A stretch of 7,808 bases of DNA from Prevotellaceae bacterium (GCA_031287815.1 JAITSM010000211.1:1-7808); one strand, 5' to 3'. Positions 1 to 7,256 are shown, numbered from the stretch's first letter. Made by a program: numbers and translations. Notes: generated by a model not told the origin, from the sequence alone.

Positions 1-14
1 CCTGTCCAGAAGTG

Positions 15-47
15 AAAACGGGCTTGCAGGAGTTCCTGCAAGCCCGT
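15..47 (-). terminator. Rho-independent terminator of the Lrp/AsnC gene
   Basis: A perfect 13-bp inverted repeat (18-30 with 35-47) encloses a four-base loop. Read on the minus strand, the stem is followed by a short run of four T (15-18), the layout of an intrinsic terminator. It lies about 50 bp past the stop codon of the minus-strand regulator gene, and no other gene is visible on the left. On the plus strand no T-run follows. The T-run is short, so termination strength is uncertain, but the stem is long and GC-rich. A further five pairs (3-7 with 50-54) could extend the stem across an internal loop. Confidence 0.8.
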
Positions 48-67
48 CCGGACAAGGGGGTAACCTT

Positions 68-95
68 AAACTTTAACCCTGAAACTTTAAACCTG
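68..95. repeat. 14-bp tandem repeat in the 3' flank of the regulator gene
   Basis: Two copies of AAACTTTAAMCCTG stand head to tail (68-81 and 82-95) and differ at one base. They lie between the stop codon of the Lrp-type gene and its terminator, so they should be transcribed as 3' UTR. No pairing or coding role is apparent. Simple repeats of this style are, as far as I know, frequent between genes of Bacteroidota. Confidence 0.7.
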
Positions 96-100
96 CAACC

Positions 101-613
101 TCAAGCCTTCCTCTTTGAATCTTTCCTTTTTGAATCTTTCGTTTCCCGGTCTTTCACCCATACCTGGCGTTCAAAAACCTGGTCCAGGGAAATCAATGTT
201 TCGGTTTTGGTGATACTCGGTAAATTCCGGAGGGTGTTTAAGAGCACGTTCATCAGGTGCTCGTGGTCGCGGCAAAAGAGTTTTAACAGCAACGTGTAAT
301 CGCCCGTTACAAAATGGCATTCCACTACTTCGGGAATATTTTTAATCGCTTCCACCGTGCTGGGATAGTGTTTCGGCTTATCCAGATGCACGCCCACGAA
401 AGCGCATACGCCCAGCCCCAGCGTGTGGGGCTTCACCAGCAAGCGCGCGCCGGTAATAATGCCGGCTTCTTCCATTTTCTTTACGCGCTGGTGCACGGCG
501 GCGCCGGAGATGTTATGCTCGCGGGCAATTTCCAAAAACGGCCTGCGTGCATTTTTTATCAGGGCGCTTAATATTATTTGGTCGAGTTGGTCGATGTCGT
601 AACGTTTTCCCAT
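101..613 (-). CDS. Lrp/AsnC family transcriptional regulator
   Basis: This is a 170-residue protein with the two-domain layout of feast/famine regulators. An N-terminal winged helix-turn-helix (about residues 5-62) has the family pattern LDQIILSALIKNARRPFLEIA, then ISGAAVHQRVKKMEEAGII. A RAM ligand-binding and oligomerisation domain (about 66-147) carries the GDYTLLLKL segment near residue 104. Such proteins form dimers to octamers and usually sense amino acids; the ligand here cannot be read from sequence. Family members are about 150-165 residues, and the excess is a lysine-rich tail (about 152-170) encoded by 15-bp tandem repeats. The start is the only good one before the HTH. The gene lies 50 bp downstream of recQ on the same strand, has a candidate -7 box in that gap, and ends before a strong hairpin. 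Autoregulation is common in the family but is not shown here. Confidence 0.93.
   Translation of the reverse strand: MGKRYDIDQLDQIILSALIKNARRPFLEIAREHNISGAAVHQRVKKMEEAGIITGARLLVKPHTLGLGVCAFVGVHLDKPKHYPSTVEAIKNIPEVVECHFVTGDYTLLLKLFCRDHEHLMNVLLNTLRNLPSITKTETLISLDQVFERQVWVKDRETKDSKRKDSKRKA
110..154 (-). repeat. 15-bp in-frame tandem repeat encoding the regulator's C-terminal tail
   Basis: Three 15-bp units (110-124, 125-139, 140-154) follow each other in the last codons of the Lrp-type gene. The first two, CCTCTTTGAATCTTT and CCTTTTTGAATCTTT on the plus strand, differ at one base; the third is more diverged. Because 15 is divisible by three the reading frame is kept, giving a repeated KDSKR pentapeptide. 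The array is followed at once by the stop codon and then by a different short repeat at 68-95. Confidence 0.85.
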
Positions 614-641
614 AATTTTCCGGTTTTAAGTGATAAATATA

Positions 642-649
642 CAAAAGTA
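642..649 (-). promoter_or_regulatory. Candidate -7 element for the Lrp/AsnC gene
   Basis: The minus strand reads TACTTTTG, an exact match to the Bacteroidota -7 consensus TAnnTTTG, and it lies 28 bp upstream of the ATG. No TTTG is found 19-21 bp further upstream, so the -33 half is not supported. The regulator may also be reached by read-through from recQ, because no terminator hairpin is visible in the 50-bp gap. Confidence 0.5.
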
Positions 650-663
650 ATAAAAAATGTCTT

Positions 664-2859
664 TTAATTAGTCACATCCGACATGAATTTTAACCGCACC
701 AGCCGTATTTCTTCTTCGGAAAAATCGGTACCCAGTATATCCTGCGCTTCGTCGATAGAGTCCGATTGGGCTTCGTGGTGGAAATATTCATAAATGGCGT
801 CCACCTTATCGTCATCAATCACCTGTCTGATGAAATAATCAATGGAGATTTTCGTGCCGGAATTAACAATCGCTTCCATTTCATCGAGCAGCTGTCCCAT
901 CTCCAGCCCTTTTGAGGCGGCAAGGTCGTCCAGCATCACTTTCCGGTCGATGCCCTGAATGATGTACACCTTTAGCCCGGACTTGTTGATGAGCGATTTT
1001 ACCACGAGTTCGTTGGGGCGTTCAATATTATTTTCCTCTACATATTTTTTAATAATATCCACAAACCCCTGCCCGAATTTTTTCGCTTTTCCTTCGCCCA
1101 CGCCGTGGCAGTTCTTCAGTTCGTCGATAGTCACCGGAAACTGGATACACATATCTTCCAGCGAGGGGTCCTGGAAAATGGCGTATGGCGGTATATCCAG
1201 GTGGTGCGCCAAGTCGTGGAGCGTTGATTTCAGGATGGAAAATAATTCTTCATTAAAGCTGCCGCTTGATTTCGGCAGCCCGATGAAAAAGTCATCGTCG
1301 GTATCTTCGGCGTGGTATTCGTGGTCTTCCGGAAGCATGACAAGATAAGGGGAAACCAAATAGGCGCGTCCTTTTTCCGTTACCTTCAGCAACCCGTAAT
1401 TTTCAATTTCTTTTTCGAGTAGATGATGAATGAGGGCTTGCCGTATAATCGTATGCCAAAAGCGGAGGTCTTTTTCGGCGCCGCTGGCAAATTCTTTTAA
1501 TTCGTGGTGGTGGTAGGATTTCAGGAATGCCGTCATGGTGCCGGTAATGATGTTGGCAATATGTTCGGATTTGAATTTTTCGTGTACCGCCAGCACTGTC
1601 CGCAGCACCGTCAGCAGGTATTCCTGCGCTTCGAAGAGCGTTTTCGGGTTTAAACAATTATCGCAGTTGCCGCAATTCGTTTCGGTGTATTCTTCACCGA
1701 AATAATTCAGCAATACTTTCCTCCGGCAGCTTCCGGTTTCGGAATAGGCAACAGTTTCCTGCAACAGCTGCTTTCCGATTTCCTGTTCCACCAGCGGCTT
1801 TCCCTGCATGAATTTTTCCAGTTTCTGTACATTCTTATAGCTATAGAATGCGACACAAAGCCCTTCGCCGCCGTCGCGCCCGGCGCGTCCGGTTTCCTGA
1901 TAGTAGCCTTCCAAACTTTTCGGAATATCGTAATGAATGACGAAGCGCACATCCGGTTTGTCAATGCCCATGCCGAAAGCAATGGTAGCGACAATCACGT
2001 TCGCGTCTTCCATTAAAAAGCGGTCTTGATTCCGGGAACGCGTGGACGCATCCAATCCGGCGTGGTAGGGCAATGCGTTGATACCATTTACTTGCAGAAG
2101 GCCGGCAAAGTCTTCTACTTTTTTTCTGCTCAGGCAATATACAATGCCCGATTTCCCGGGATTATTTTTTATAAACTTTATAATCTCGCGGTCGGTATTG
2201 GTTTTCGGGCGGATTTCGTAGTATAAATTCGGGCGGTTGAACGACGATTTGAATACGGCTGCATCCAGCATCCCCAGGTTTTTTTGGATATCGTGCTGCA
2301 CTTTCGGCGTGGCGGTAGCCGTTAATGCAATAATCGGGGCAGCGCCTATTTCGTTTACGACAGGCCGTATACGGCGGTATTCCGGGCGGAAATCATGCCC
2401 CCATTCCGAGATACAGTGCGCTTCGTCAATAGCGTAGAAAGAAATTTTTATTTGTTGCAATAACCGTACGTTTTCTTCTTTTGTTAAAGACTCGGGGGCT
2501 ACGTACAGCAGCTTGGTTTCGCCGCTCAGCAAGCCTTGATGCACTTCCTGTAACTGTTGTTTGTTGAGCGACGAATTCAGGAAATGTGCAATATTGTCGT
2601 TATCGATAATAAATCCGCGAATGGCGTCCACCTGGTTTTTCATCAATGCAATCAGCGGCGAAACAATGATGGCCGTCCCTTTCAGCATCAGCGCAGGCAA
2701 CTGGTAGCACATAGACTTCCCGCCGCCCGTAGGCATAAGTACAAATGTATCTTTCCCCGCAAGCACATTACGTATAATGGCTTCCTGTTGGTTTTTAAAA
2801 GTATCAAAACCGAAGTAGGTTTTAAGCTGACCGTATAAAAATTGACTCGTTACTTCCAT
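664..2859 (-). CDS. recQ: ATP-dependent DNA helicase RecQ
   Basis: This 731-residue superfamily 2 helicase unwinds DNA 3' to 5' in recombinational repair and stalled-fork processing. Visible in order: Walker A MPTGGGKS (42-49), DEAH box (145-148) followed by the aromatic-rich loop CISEWGHDFRPEY, motif III ALTATATP (178-185), motif V around ATIAFGMGIDKPD (291-303), and motif VI QETGRAGRDG (321-330). Zinc ligands are Cys378, Cys396, Cys399 and Cys402. A winged-helix RQC region follows (about 410-510), then an HRDC domain (about 535-612) and a C-terminal extension of about 115 residues. E. coli RecQ is about 610 residues; around 730 is usual in Bacteroidota. All catalytic motifs are intact. The ATG at 2857-2859 places the protein's N-terminus just before the conserved FGFDTFKNQQ segment. 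It is transcribed away from kdsD across a 97-bp spacer. Confidence 0.97.
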   Translation of the reverse strand: MEVTSQFLYGQLKTYFGFDTFKNQQEAIIRNVLAGKDTFVLMPTGGGKSMCYQLPALMLKGTAIIVSPLIALMKNQVDAIRGFIIDNDNIAHFLNSSLNKQQLQEVHQGLLSGETKLLYVAPESLTKEENVRLLQQIKISFYAIDEAHCISEWGHDFRPEYRRIRPVVNEIGAAPIIALTATATPKVQHDIQKNLGMLDAAVFKSSFNRPNLYYEIRPKTNTDREIIKFIKNNPGKSGIVYCLSRKKVEDFAGLLQVNGINALPYHAGLDASTRSRNQDRFLMEDANVIVATIAFGMGIDKPDVRFVIHYDIPKSLEGYYQETGRAGRDGGEGLCVAFYSYKNVQKLEKFMQGKPLVEQEIGKQLLQETVAYSETGSCRRKVLLNYFGEEYTETNCGNCDNCLNPKTLFEAQEYLLTVLRTVLAVHEKFKSEHIANIITGTMTAFLKSYHHHELKEFASGAEKDLRFWHTIIRQALIHHLLEKEIENYGLLKVTEKGRAYLVSPYLVMLPEDHEYHAEDTDDDFFIGLPKSSGSFNEELFSILKSTLHDLAHHLDIPPYAIFQDPSLEDMCIQFPVTIDELKNCHGVGEGKAKKFGQGFVDIIKKYVEENNIERPNELVVKSLINKSGLKVYIIQGIDRKVMLDDLAASKGLEMGQLLDEMEAIVNSGTKISIDYFIRQVIDDDKVDAIYEYFHHEAQSDSIDEAQDILGTDFSEEEIRLVRLKFMSDVTN

Positions 2860-2901
2860 TTCTTTTGTTCACAAATGATAGGAAAGTTTGTTACTTTTCA
2901 T

Positions 2902-2909
2902 TACCTTTG
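2902..2909 (+). promoter_or_regulatory. Candidate -7 element for the kdsD operon
   Basis: TACCTTTG fits the Bacteroidota -7 consensus TAnnTTTG and lies 47 bp upstream of the chosen kdsD ATG, within the divergent recQ-kdsD spacer. No TTTG stands at the 19-21 bp distance expected for the -33 box; the nearest upstream one (2887-2890) is only 11 bp away. It is therefore a half-supported promoter. On the opposite strand a near-match with one extra spacer base (TATCATTTG, close to 2872-2880) might serve recQ, but that is weaker. Confidence 0.45.
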
Positions 2910-2956
2910 CGCTACTAAATTACATAAATTTTAGAAAGTATCAAAATTTATTTGCA

Positions 2957-3925
2957 ATGGGCGATTTGAATGATATAGGAAAACTGGCTGTAAAAACGAT
3001 TGTAACGGAAGCGCATGCTATACAAAAAATGGCGTCTTATATCGACGAAGATTTTGAAAAGGTAGTGCAGTTGATTTATAAAAACAGGGGGCGCGTGATT
3101 GTGTCCGGTATCGGAAAAAGCGCCATTATTGCAAATAAAATTGTAGCCACTTTTAATTCCACCGGCACGCCGGCGGTGTTCATGCATGCCGCCGACGCTA
3201 TTCACGGCGATTTGGGAATTATCCAGCCCGACGACATTGTTATCTGTTTGTCGAAAAGTGGGAATACAGCGGAAATTAAACTGCTGGCGCCGCTCATCCG
3301 TAATCTGGGAAATAAACTCATCGCCGTAGTATCCAACCAGGATTCGTATTTGGCGCAGCATGCCGATTATGTATTACGCGCAACGGTGGACGCAGAAGCC
3401 TGCCCCAATAATTTAGCCCCGACAACCAGCACCACCGCCCAGCTGGTCATGGGCGATGCGCTGGCCATTTGTTTGCTGCAACTTCGCGGCTTTACGGAGC
3501 AAGACTTCGCGCGGGTACACCCGGGCGGCTCGTTGGGCAAAAAATTATATATGCGGGTAGGCGATCTAATAGATAAAGGCCGCAAGCCGCAAGTATCGCC
3601 CGAAGAAACTATCGACAACACTATAATTACTATTTCTACCAACAGGCTTGGCGCAACGGCTGTAGTGGATAACGCCGGCGCCGTTGTGGGTATTATCACC
3701 GACGGCGATGTGCGGCGGATGCTGGAAAAAACAAAACGGTTAGACGCCTTGACGGCTGTCGATATTATGTCTAAAAACCCCAAAGTGATTGACGTGTCGG
3801 CGTTGGCAATAAAGGCTTTCAATATGATGGAAGAAAATAAAATCACACAGTTGCTGGCCGTGCGCAAGAAAGAATATGTAGGCATGGTGCACCTGCACGA
3901 TATCCTGCGGGAAGGGATTATGTAA
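2957..3925 (+). CDS. kdsD: Arabinose-5-phosphate isomerase (KdsD/KpsF/GutQ family)
   Basis: The 322-residue protein interconverts ribulose-5-phosphate and arabinose-5-phosphate, the entry step to Kdo for the LPS inner core. A sugar-isomerase (SIS) domain (about 30-175) contains GIGKS (51-55) and CLSKSGNT (97-104). An HPGG motif (188-191) follows, then two CBS domains (about 203-260 and 268-322). The four residues I recall as catalytic in E. coli KdsD (K59, E111, E152, H193) correspond to K54, E106, E147 and H188, all shifted by exactly five. An in-frame ATG at 2888 would add 23 residues with no place in the family, and it lies upstream of the candidate -7 box, so 2957 is preferred. No Shine-Dalgarno is seen. 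It is first in a five-gene run, 21 bp before lptB. A GutQ-like or capsule-linked KpsF role cannot be excluded, but LPS context favours KdsD. Confidence 0.94.
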   Translation: MGDLNDIGKLAVKTIVTEAHAIQKMASYIDEDFEKVVQLIYKNRGRVIVSGIGKSAIIANKIVATFNSTGTPAVFMHAADAIHGDLGIIQPDDIVICLSKSGNTAEIKLLAPLIRNLGNKLIAVVSNQDSYLAQHADYVLRATVDAEACPNNLAPTTSTTAQLVMGDALAICLLQLRGFTEQDFARVHPGGSLGKKLYMRVGDLIDKGRKPQVSPEETIDNTIITISTNRLGATAVVDNAGAVVGIITDGDVRRMLEKTKRLDALTAVDIMSKNPKVIDVSALAIKAFNMMEENKITQLLAVRKKEYVGMVHLHDILREGIM

Positions 3926-3946
3926 AATCAGGAATTAAGAATTGAT

Positions 3947-4684
3947 ATGATATTACATTGTAAAGATTTGGTGAAAAAATACGGCTCGCGGACGGTGGTA
4001 AAGGGCGTGTCGGTGCAGGTAGAGCAAGGCGAGATTGTCGGTTTGCTCGGCCCGAACGGCGCTGGGAAAACCACTACGTTTTACATGCTCGTGGGCTTGA
4101 TAAAAGCCAATAGCGGCCGCATTTACTTAGACGGCCGCGACATTACAAAAGAGCCGATGTATAAACGCGCACAAAACGGATTGGGGTATCTGGCGCAGGA
4201 AGCGTCGGTATTCCGCAAACTTTCGGTGGAGGACAACCTGCTGGCGGTAATGGAAACGAAAATCAAAAGCAAAGAACAACGCCATGAACGGCTGGAGCAG
4301 CTGATTGAAGAATTCGGATTGCAGAAAGTGCGCAAAAGTTTAGGCATCCGGTTGTCCGGCGGCGAACGGCGGCGTTGCGAAATTGCCCGCTGCCTGGCTA
4401 TCGACCCGAAATTTATTCTGCTGGACGAGCCTTTTGCAGGCGTTGACCCTATTGCCGTAGAAGATATCCAAACAATCGTATCGCGATTGAAGCTGAAAAA
4501 TATCGGCATCATCATTACCGACCACAATGTCCATGAAACGCTCGCTATTACCGACCGCGCTTACATGCTGTTCGACGGCGCTATTCTGGAAAGCGGCACG
4601 GCCGAAGAGTTAGCCGCCAATCCCGAAGTGCGCCGGAAATATCTGGGACAAAATTTCAAATTGCGGGATGCGGAAATAAATTGA
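3947..4684 (+). CDS. lptB: LPS export ABC transporter ATP-binding protein LptB
   Basis: This 245-residue cytoplasmic ATPase powers LPS extraction from the inner membrane by LptFG and its transfer along the Lpt bridge. All ABC motifs are present: Walker A GPNGAGKTT (35-43), Q-loop Gln84 in YLAQEASVF, signature LSGGERRR (136-143), Walker B ILLDEP (157-162) and switch His193 in TDHNVHET. The stretch FAGVDPIAVEDIQ (163-175) after Walker B and the Q-loop sequence are typical of LptB rather than of amino-acid importers. Length matches E. coli LptB (241). The gene lies 21 bp after kdsD and 31 bp before deoC. No lptF, lptG or lptC is in the window, so the partners must be encoded elsewhere. Linkage to kdsD joins Kdo precursor supply and LPS transport in one transcript. 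Confidence 0.95.
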   Translation: MILHCKDLVKKYGSRTVVKGVSVQVEQGEIVGLLGPNGAGKTTTFYMLVGLIKANSGRIYLDGRDITKEPMYKRAQNGLGYLAQEASVFRKLSVEDNLLAVMETKIKSKEQRHERLEQLIEEFGLQKVRKSLGIRLSGGERRRCEIARCLAIDPKFILLDEPFAGVDPIAVEDIQTIVSRLKLKNIGIIITDHNVHETLAITDRAYMLFDGAILESGTAEELAANPEVRRKYLGQNFKLRDAEIN

Positions 4685-4715
4685 TTAGGAATTTGACGAA
4701 AAATAACAGGCTTAT

Positions 4716-5582
4716 ATGAGTGATTATTTAGAAAAATACGGATACGTGATAGACGAAGCGCGTATCTCCTGGTCAGTGGCGGAAATACGGCAGGAACTGC
4801 CGGCGCTCCGTACGCAGGAAAACTGGAAACGCTGCTTCGGCGCCATTGATTTGACAACGTTGAATGCCACCGATACCGTAGAAAAGGTGCGGAAGCTGGC
4901 AGAAAAAGTAAATGACTTCCCCGCTCGTTTTGCCCATGTGCCGAATGTAGCGGCTATCTGCATTTACCCGGCATTGGCGCAAACAGTCCGCGACACTTTA
5001 AAAATCCCGGCTGTTCAGGTTGCCGCAGTGGGGGCGGGATTTCCGGCGTCGCAAACATTTATAAAAATAAAGTGCGACGAGTGCCGCATGGCGGTGGAGC
5101 AGGGCGCTACGGAAATTGATATTGTCATTTCCTTAGGGGCGTTCCTTTCCGGCGATTATGCTACTGTGGCCGCAGAAATCCAGCAAATCAAAGCAGCCAT
5201 AGGGCAGGCGCATTTGAAAGTTATTTTGGAAACAGGCGCACTAACGGCTGCACAAATAGCCATTGCTTCCTTCATTGCAATGGAATCCGGAGCGGAGTTC
5301 ATCAAAACATCCACCGGAAAAATGGAGCCTTCAGCCACGCCTTCCGCTGCATGGATAATGACCGGCTGCATCCGCCGATTTTATGAAAAAACCGGGAAGA
5401 AAATCGGGTTTAAACCGGCCGGCGGCATTGTATCGCCGGACGACGCATTAACGTACTACGCAATAGTTAAAAAAGCGTTGGGCGACGAATGGCTTGCGCC
5501 CTCCTTATTCCGGCTTGGCGCAAGCCGCGTAGCGAATAATTTATTAAGCAGTATCACTGCATCGGATATTAGTTATTTTTAA
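4716..5582 (+). CDS. deoC: Deoxyribose-phosphate aldolase
   Basis: The 288-residue class I aldolase splits 2-deoxyribose-5-phosphate into glyceraldehyde-3-phosphate and acetaldehyde during deoxynucleoside catabolism. The Schiff-base lysine is Lys197 in EFIKTSTGK, the second conserved lysine is Lys233 in GFKPAGGI, and the conserved aspartate is Asp135 in TEIDIV; they answer to K167, K201 and D102 of the E. coli enzyme. The IDLTTL segment (44-49) marks the first barrel strand, so about 40 residues precede the canonical domain, an N-terminal extension I believe is common in Bacteroidota homologues. The C-terminus ends in Tyr-Phe; E. coli DeoC uses a C-terminal tyrosine in catalysis, so Tyr287 may be equivalent. 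It sits 31 bp after lptB and 10 bp before the next gene, without other nucleoside-catabolism genes nearby. Confidence 0.95.
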   Translation: MSDYLEKYGYVIDEARISWSVAEIRQELPALRTQENWKRCFGAIDLTTLNATDTVEKVRKLAEKVNDFPARFAHVPNVAAICIYPALAQTVRDTLKIPAVQVAAVGAGFPASQTFIKIKCDECRMAVEQGATEIDIVISLGAFLSGDYATVAAEIQQIKAAIGQAHLKVILETGALTAAQIAIASFIAMESGAEFIKTSTGKMEPSATPSAAWIMTGCIRRFYEKTGKKIGFKPAGGIVSPDDALTYYAIVKKALGDEWLAPSLFRLGASRVANNLLSSITASDISYF

Positions 5583-5592
5583 TTTTTAGATT

Positions 5593-6069
5593 ATGAAAAA
5601 GAAGACAGGATTATTCCTTTTATTATCAGTTGTGGCGGTTTCTACGCTCGCCGCACAAAGTTATGAACGCTCCATAGGGCTCCGGCTGGGGACAATGGTC
5701 GGAGGAAGCTATAAACAATTTTTGCATACCGCCGGCGCAATAGAAGCCATTTTGGATTTGGATATCTCGCACCCAAGCCAGATGAGCGTGCGCGGAACGT
5801 TTTTGTATGAATATCATTTCCCCATCATAGCGGTAGATGGGCTGGCGTGGTATCTCGGCGGCGGCGCGACTGTCGGCGCAAAAGTGGGGGATGCGTCTGA
5901 CCGGCTCTTTCTTTCCGGCGCGGATGTTATCGGAGGCATAGAATATAAATTGGCGACGGTGCCGCTGTGCTTTTCGTTAGACTTTGACCATAAACTTTAT
6001 TTTACAGGGTACGATACCATCCACCCTGACCTGGCAAACGTGGGATTAACGATGCGCTATACCTTTTAA
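5593..6069 (+). CDS. Small outer-membrane beta-barrel protein, function unknown
   Basis: This is a 158-residue exported protein. It opens with a type I signal peptide: KKK, a hydrophobic core LFLLLSVVAVSTL and a likely cut after LAA at about residue 21. The mature part of about 137 residues shows alternating polar and hydrophobic strands with many Gly and Tyr, and it ends in the aromatic RYTF expected of a BAM substrate. The pattern (IGLRLG near the start, WYLGGGATVG and GGIEYKL in the middle, SLDFDHK near the end) resembles a widespread family of short Bacteroidota barrels of unknown function, probably an eight-strand fold; that assignment is from memory and untested. No enzyme motif or Cys lipobox is seen. 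It sits 10 bp after deoC and 20 bp before namZ, so it is probably co-expressed with them. Confidence 0.85.
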   Translation: MKKKTGLFLLLSVVAVSTLAAQSYERSIGLRLGTMVGGSYKQFLHTAGAIEAILDLDISHPSQMSVRGTFLYEYHFPIIAVDGLAWYLGGGATVGAKVGDASDRLFLSGADVIGGIEYKLATVPLCFSLDFDHKLYFTGYDTIHPDLANVGLTMRYTF

Positions 6070-6089
6070 AATTAAAAAACAGACTTTAT

Positions 6090-7256
6090 ATGAAACCGTT
6101 TTTGACACTTGTTACGTTATTTATTGTTTCCGCTGTGAATGCACAGCCATTGCAAACCGGAGCGGAACGCCTGGATGCTTACCTGTCGTTGTTGCAGGGA
6201 AAACGCGTCGGCGTTATAGCCAATCACACCGCCATGATAGGCGAAAAGCACCTCATTGATGTATTGTTGGAAAACAAAATAAAAGTGCTTCGTATTTTTG
6301 CGCCCGAGCATGGGTTTCGCGGTACTGCCGACGCGGGCGAACATTTCGAAACTTCGGTAGACAAACAGACCGGCATTGAAGTGGCGTCGCTCTACGGAAA
6401 AAATTACAAACCCGCGCCGGCACAATTGCGCGATATCGACTACATGCTGTTCGATATACAAGATGTAGGCGCGCGCTTCTACACCTACCTTTCCACCATG
6501 CACTACGTCATGGAAGCCTGCGCCGAAAATAATGTCCCACTCATTATCCTGGATCGCCCCAACCCCAACGGTTTTTATGTGGACGGCCCTGTATTGGAAG
6601 AAAAACACCGTTCATTTGTCGGCATGCACCCCATTCCCATTGTGCATGGGATGACGCTGGGAGAATTAGCCAAAATGATCAATGAAGAAGGCTGGCTGGA
6701 GAATAAAATCAAATGTGATTTGACGGTGATTACCTGCACCGGTTATTCGCACAAGTGGGGATATTATTTCGCCAACCCTCCGTCGCCGAACTTGCCGACT
6801 TTGCAGGCGATTCATTTATATCCGTCGCTTTGTTTGTTCGAAGGCACGGTAATCAGCGTGGGGCGCGGCACCGGCATACCGTTTGAAGTATTCGGGCATC
6901 CGTCGTTTAAGCCGTATTACCCGTTCAGCTTCCTGCCGCAAAGCACGCCGGGCGCGCAAAACCCGCCTTACAAAGATGAAGTTTGCTACGGCGTGAATTT
7001 GCATTACTACAACGACCATTACCTGATGGACGAACCGCAACTGCGCCTGGAATGGCTTATCGAAGCATACAACCGCTTTGCCGAAAAAGATAAATTTTTC
7101 AATAATTTCTTCTATAAACTTTGCGGCACCGAACGCATCCGCCGGCAAGTAGAGCAAGGGTTGACGGCGGAAGAAATACGCGCCTCGTGGCAGGAGGAAG
7201 TGAAAACATTTAAAGTATCGCGAAAAAAATACCTGCTGTACGAGGATTTCGAATAG
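6090..7256 (+). CDS. namZ: Exo-beta-N-acetylmuramidase NamZ (DUF1343, GH171)
   Basis: The 388-residue protein belongs to the DUF1343/YbbC family, whose Bacillus subtilis member NamZ removes N-acetylmuramic acid from the non-reducing ends of peptidoglycan fragments. A signal peptide (cut near VNA-Q, residue 18) without a lipobox cysteine predicts a soluble periplasmic enzyme. Conserved family blocks are GKRVGVIANHTA (37-48), APEHGFRG (71-78), FDIQDVGARFYTY (121-133), DRPNP (155-159), GMTLGE (187-192), NPPSPNLPT (229-237) and EGTVISVGRGT (251-261). Glu73 in the EHGFRG block is a plausible active-site residue, by inference only. Length is normal and nothing is truncated. It is the last gene of the run, ending 19 bp before a bidirectional terminator. 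The natural role would be cell-wall turnover and MurNAc salvage; no MurNAc transporter, kinase or etherase gene lies beside it here. Confidence 0.92.
   Translation: MKPFLTLVTLFIVSAVNAQPLQTGAERLDAYLSLLQGKRVGVIANHTAMIGEKHLIDVLLENKIKVLRIFAPEHGFRGTADAGEHFETSVDKQTGIEVASLYGKNYKPAPAQLRDIDYMLFDIQDVGARFYTYLSTMHYVMEACAENNVPLIILDRPNPNGFYVDGPVLEEKHRSFVGMHPIPIVHGMTLGELAKMINEEGWLENKIKCDLTVITCTGYSHKWGYYFANPPSPNLPTLQAIHLYPSLCLFEGTVISVGRGTGIPFEVFGHPSFKPYYPFSFLPQSTPGAQNPPYKDEVCYGVNLHYYNDHYLMDEPQLRLEWLIEAYNRFAEKDKFFNNFFYKLCGTERIRRQVEQGLTAEEIRASWQEEVKTFKVSRKKYLLYEDFE

Noticed and set aside
959..1348. A plus-strand open frame of 129 codons inside recQ.
   Set aside because: It is the complement-strand shadow of a fully conserved helicase gene, with no start signal or domain of its own.
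2888..2956. An in-frame upstream ATG giving kdsD a hydrophobic 23-residue N-terminal extension, like a signal peptide.
   Set aside because: The enzyme is cytoplasmic, the extension is absent from the family, its start lies upstream of the candidate -7 box, and the 2957 start gives the usual length with catalytic residues offset by a constant five from E. coli KdsD.
4716..5582. deoC as a horizontally acquired insertion in an LPS operon.
   Set aside because: Its composition, codon style and spacing match its neighbours, and no repeats or mobile genes flank it; unusual position alone does not show transfer.
6117..6608. A minus-strand open frame of 163 codons opposite namZ.
   Set aside because: It lies wholly within the conserved NamZ coding region, has no promoter, and its translation shows no family motif.
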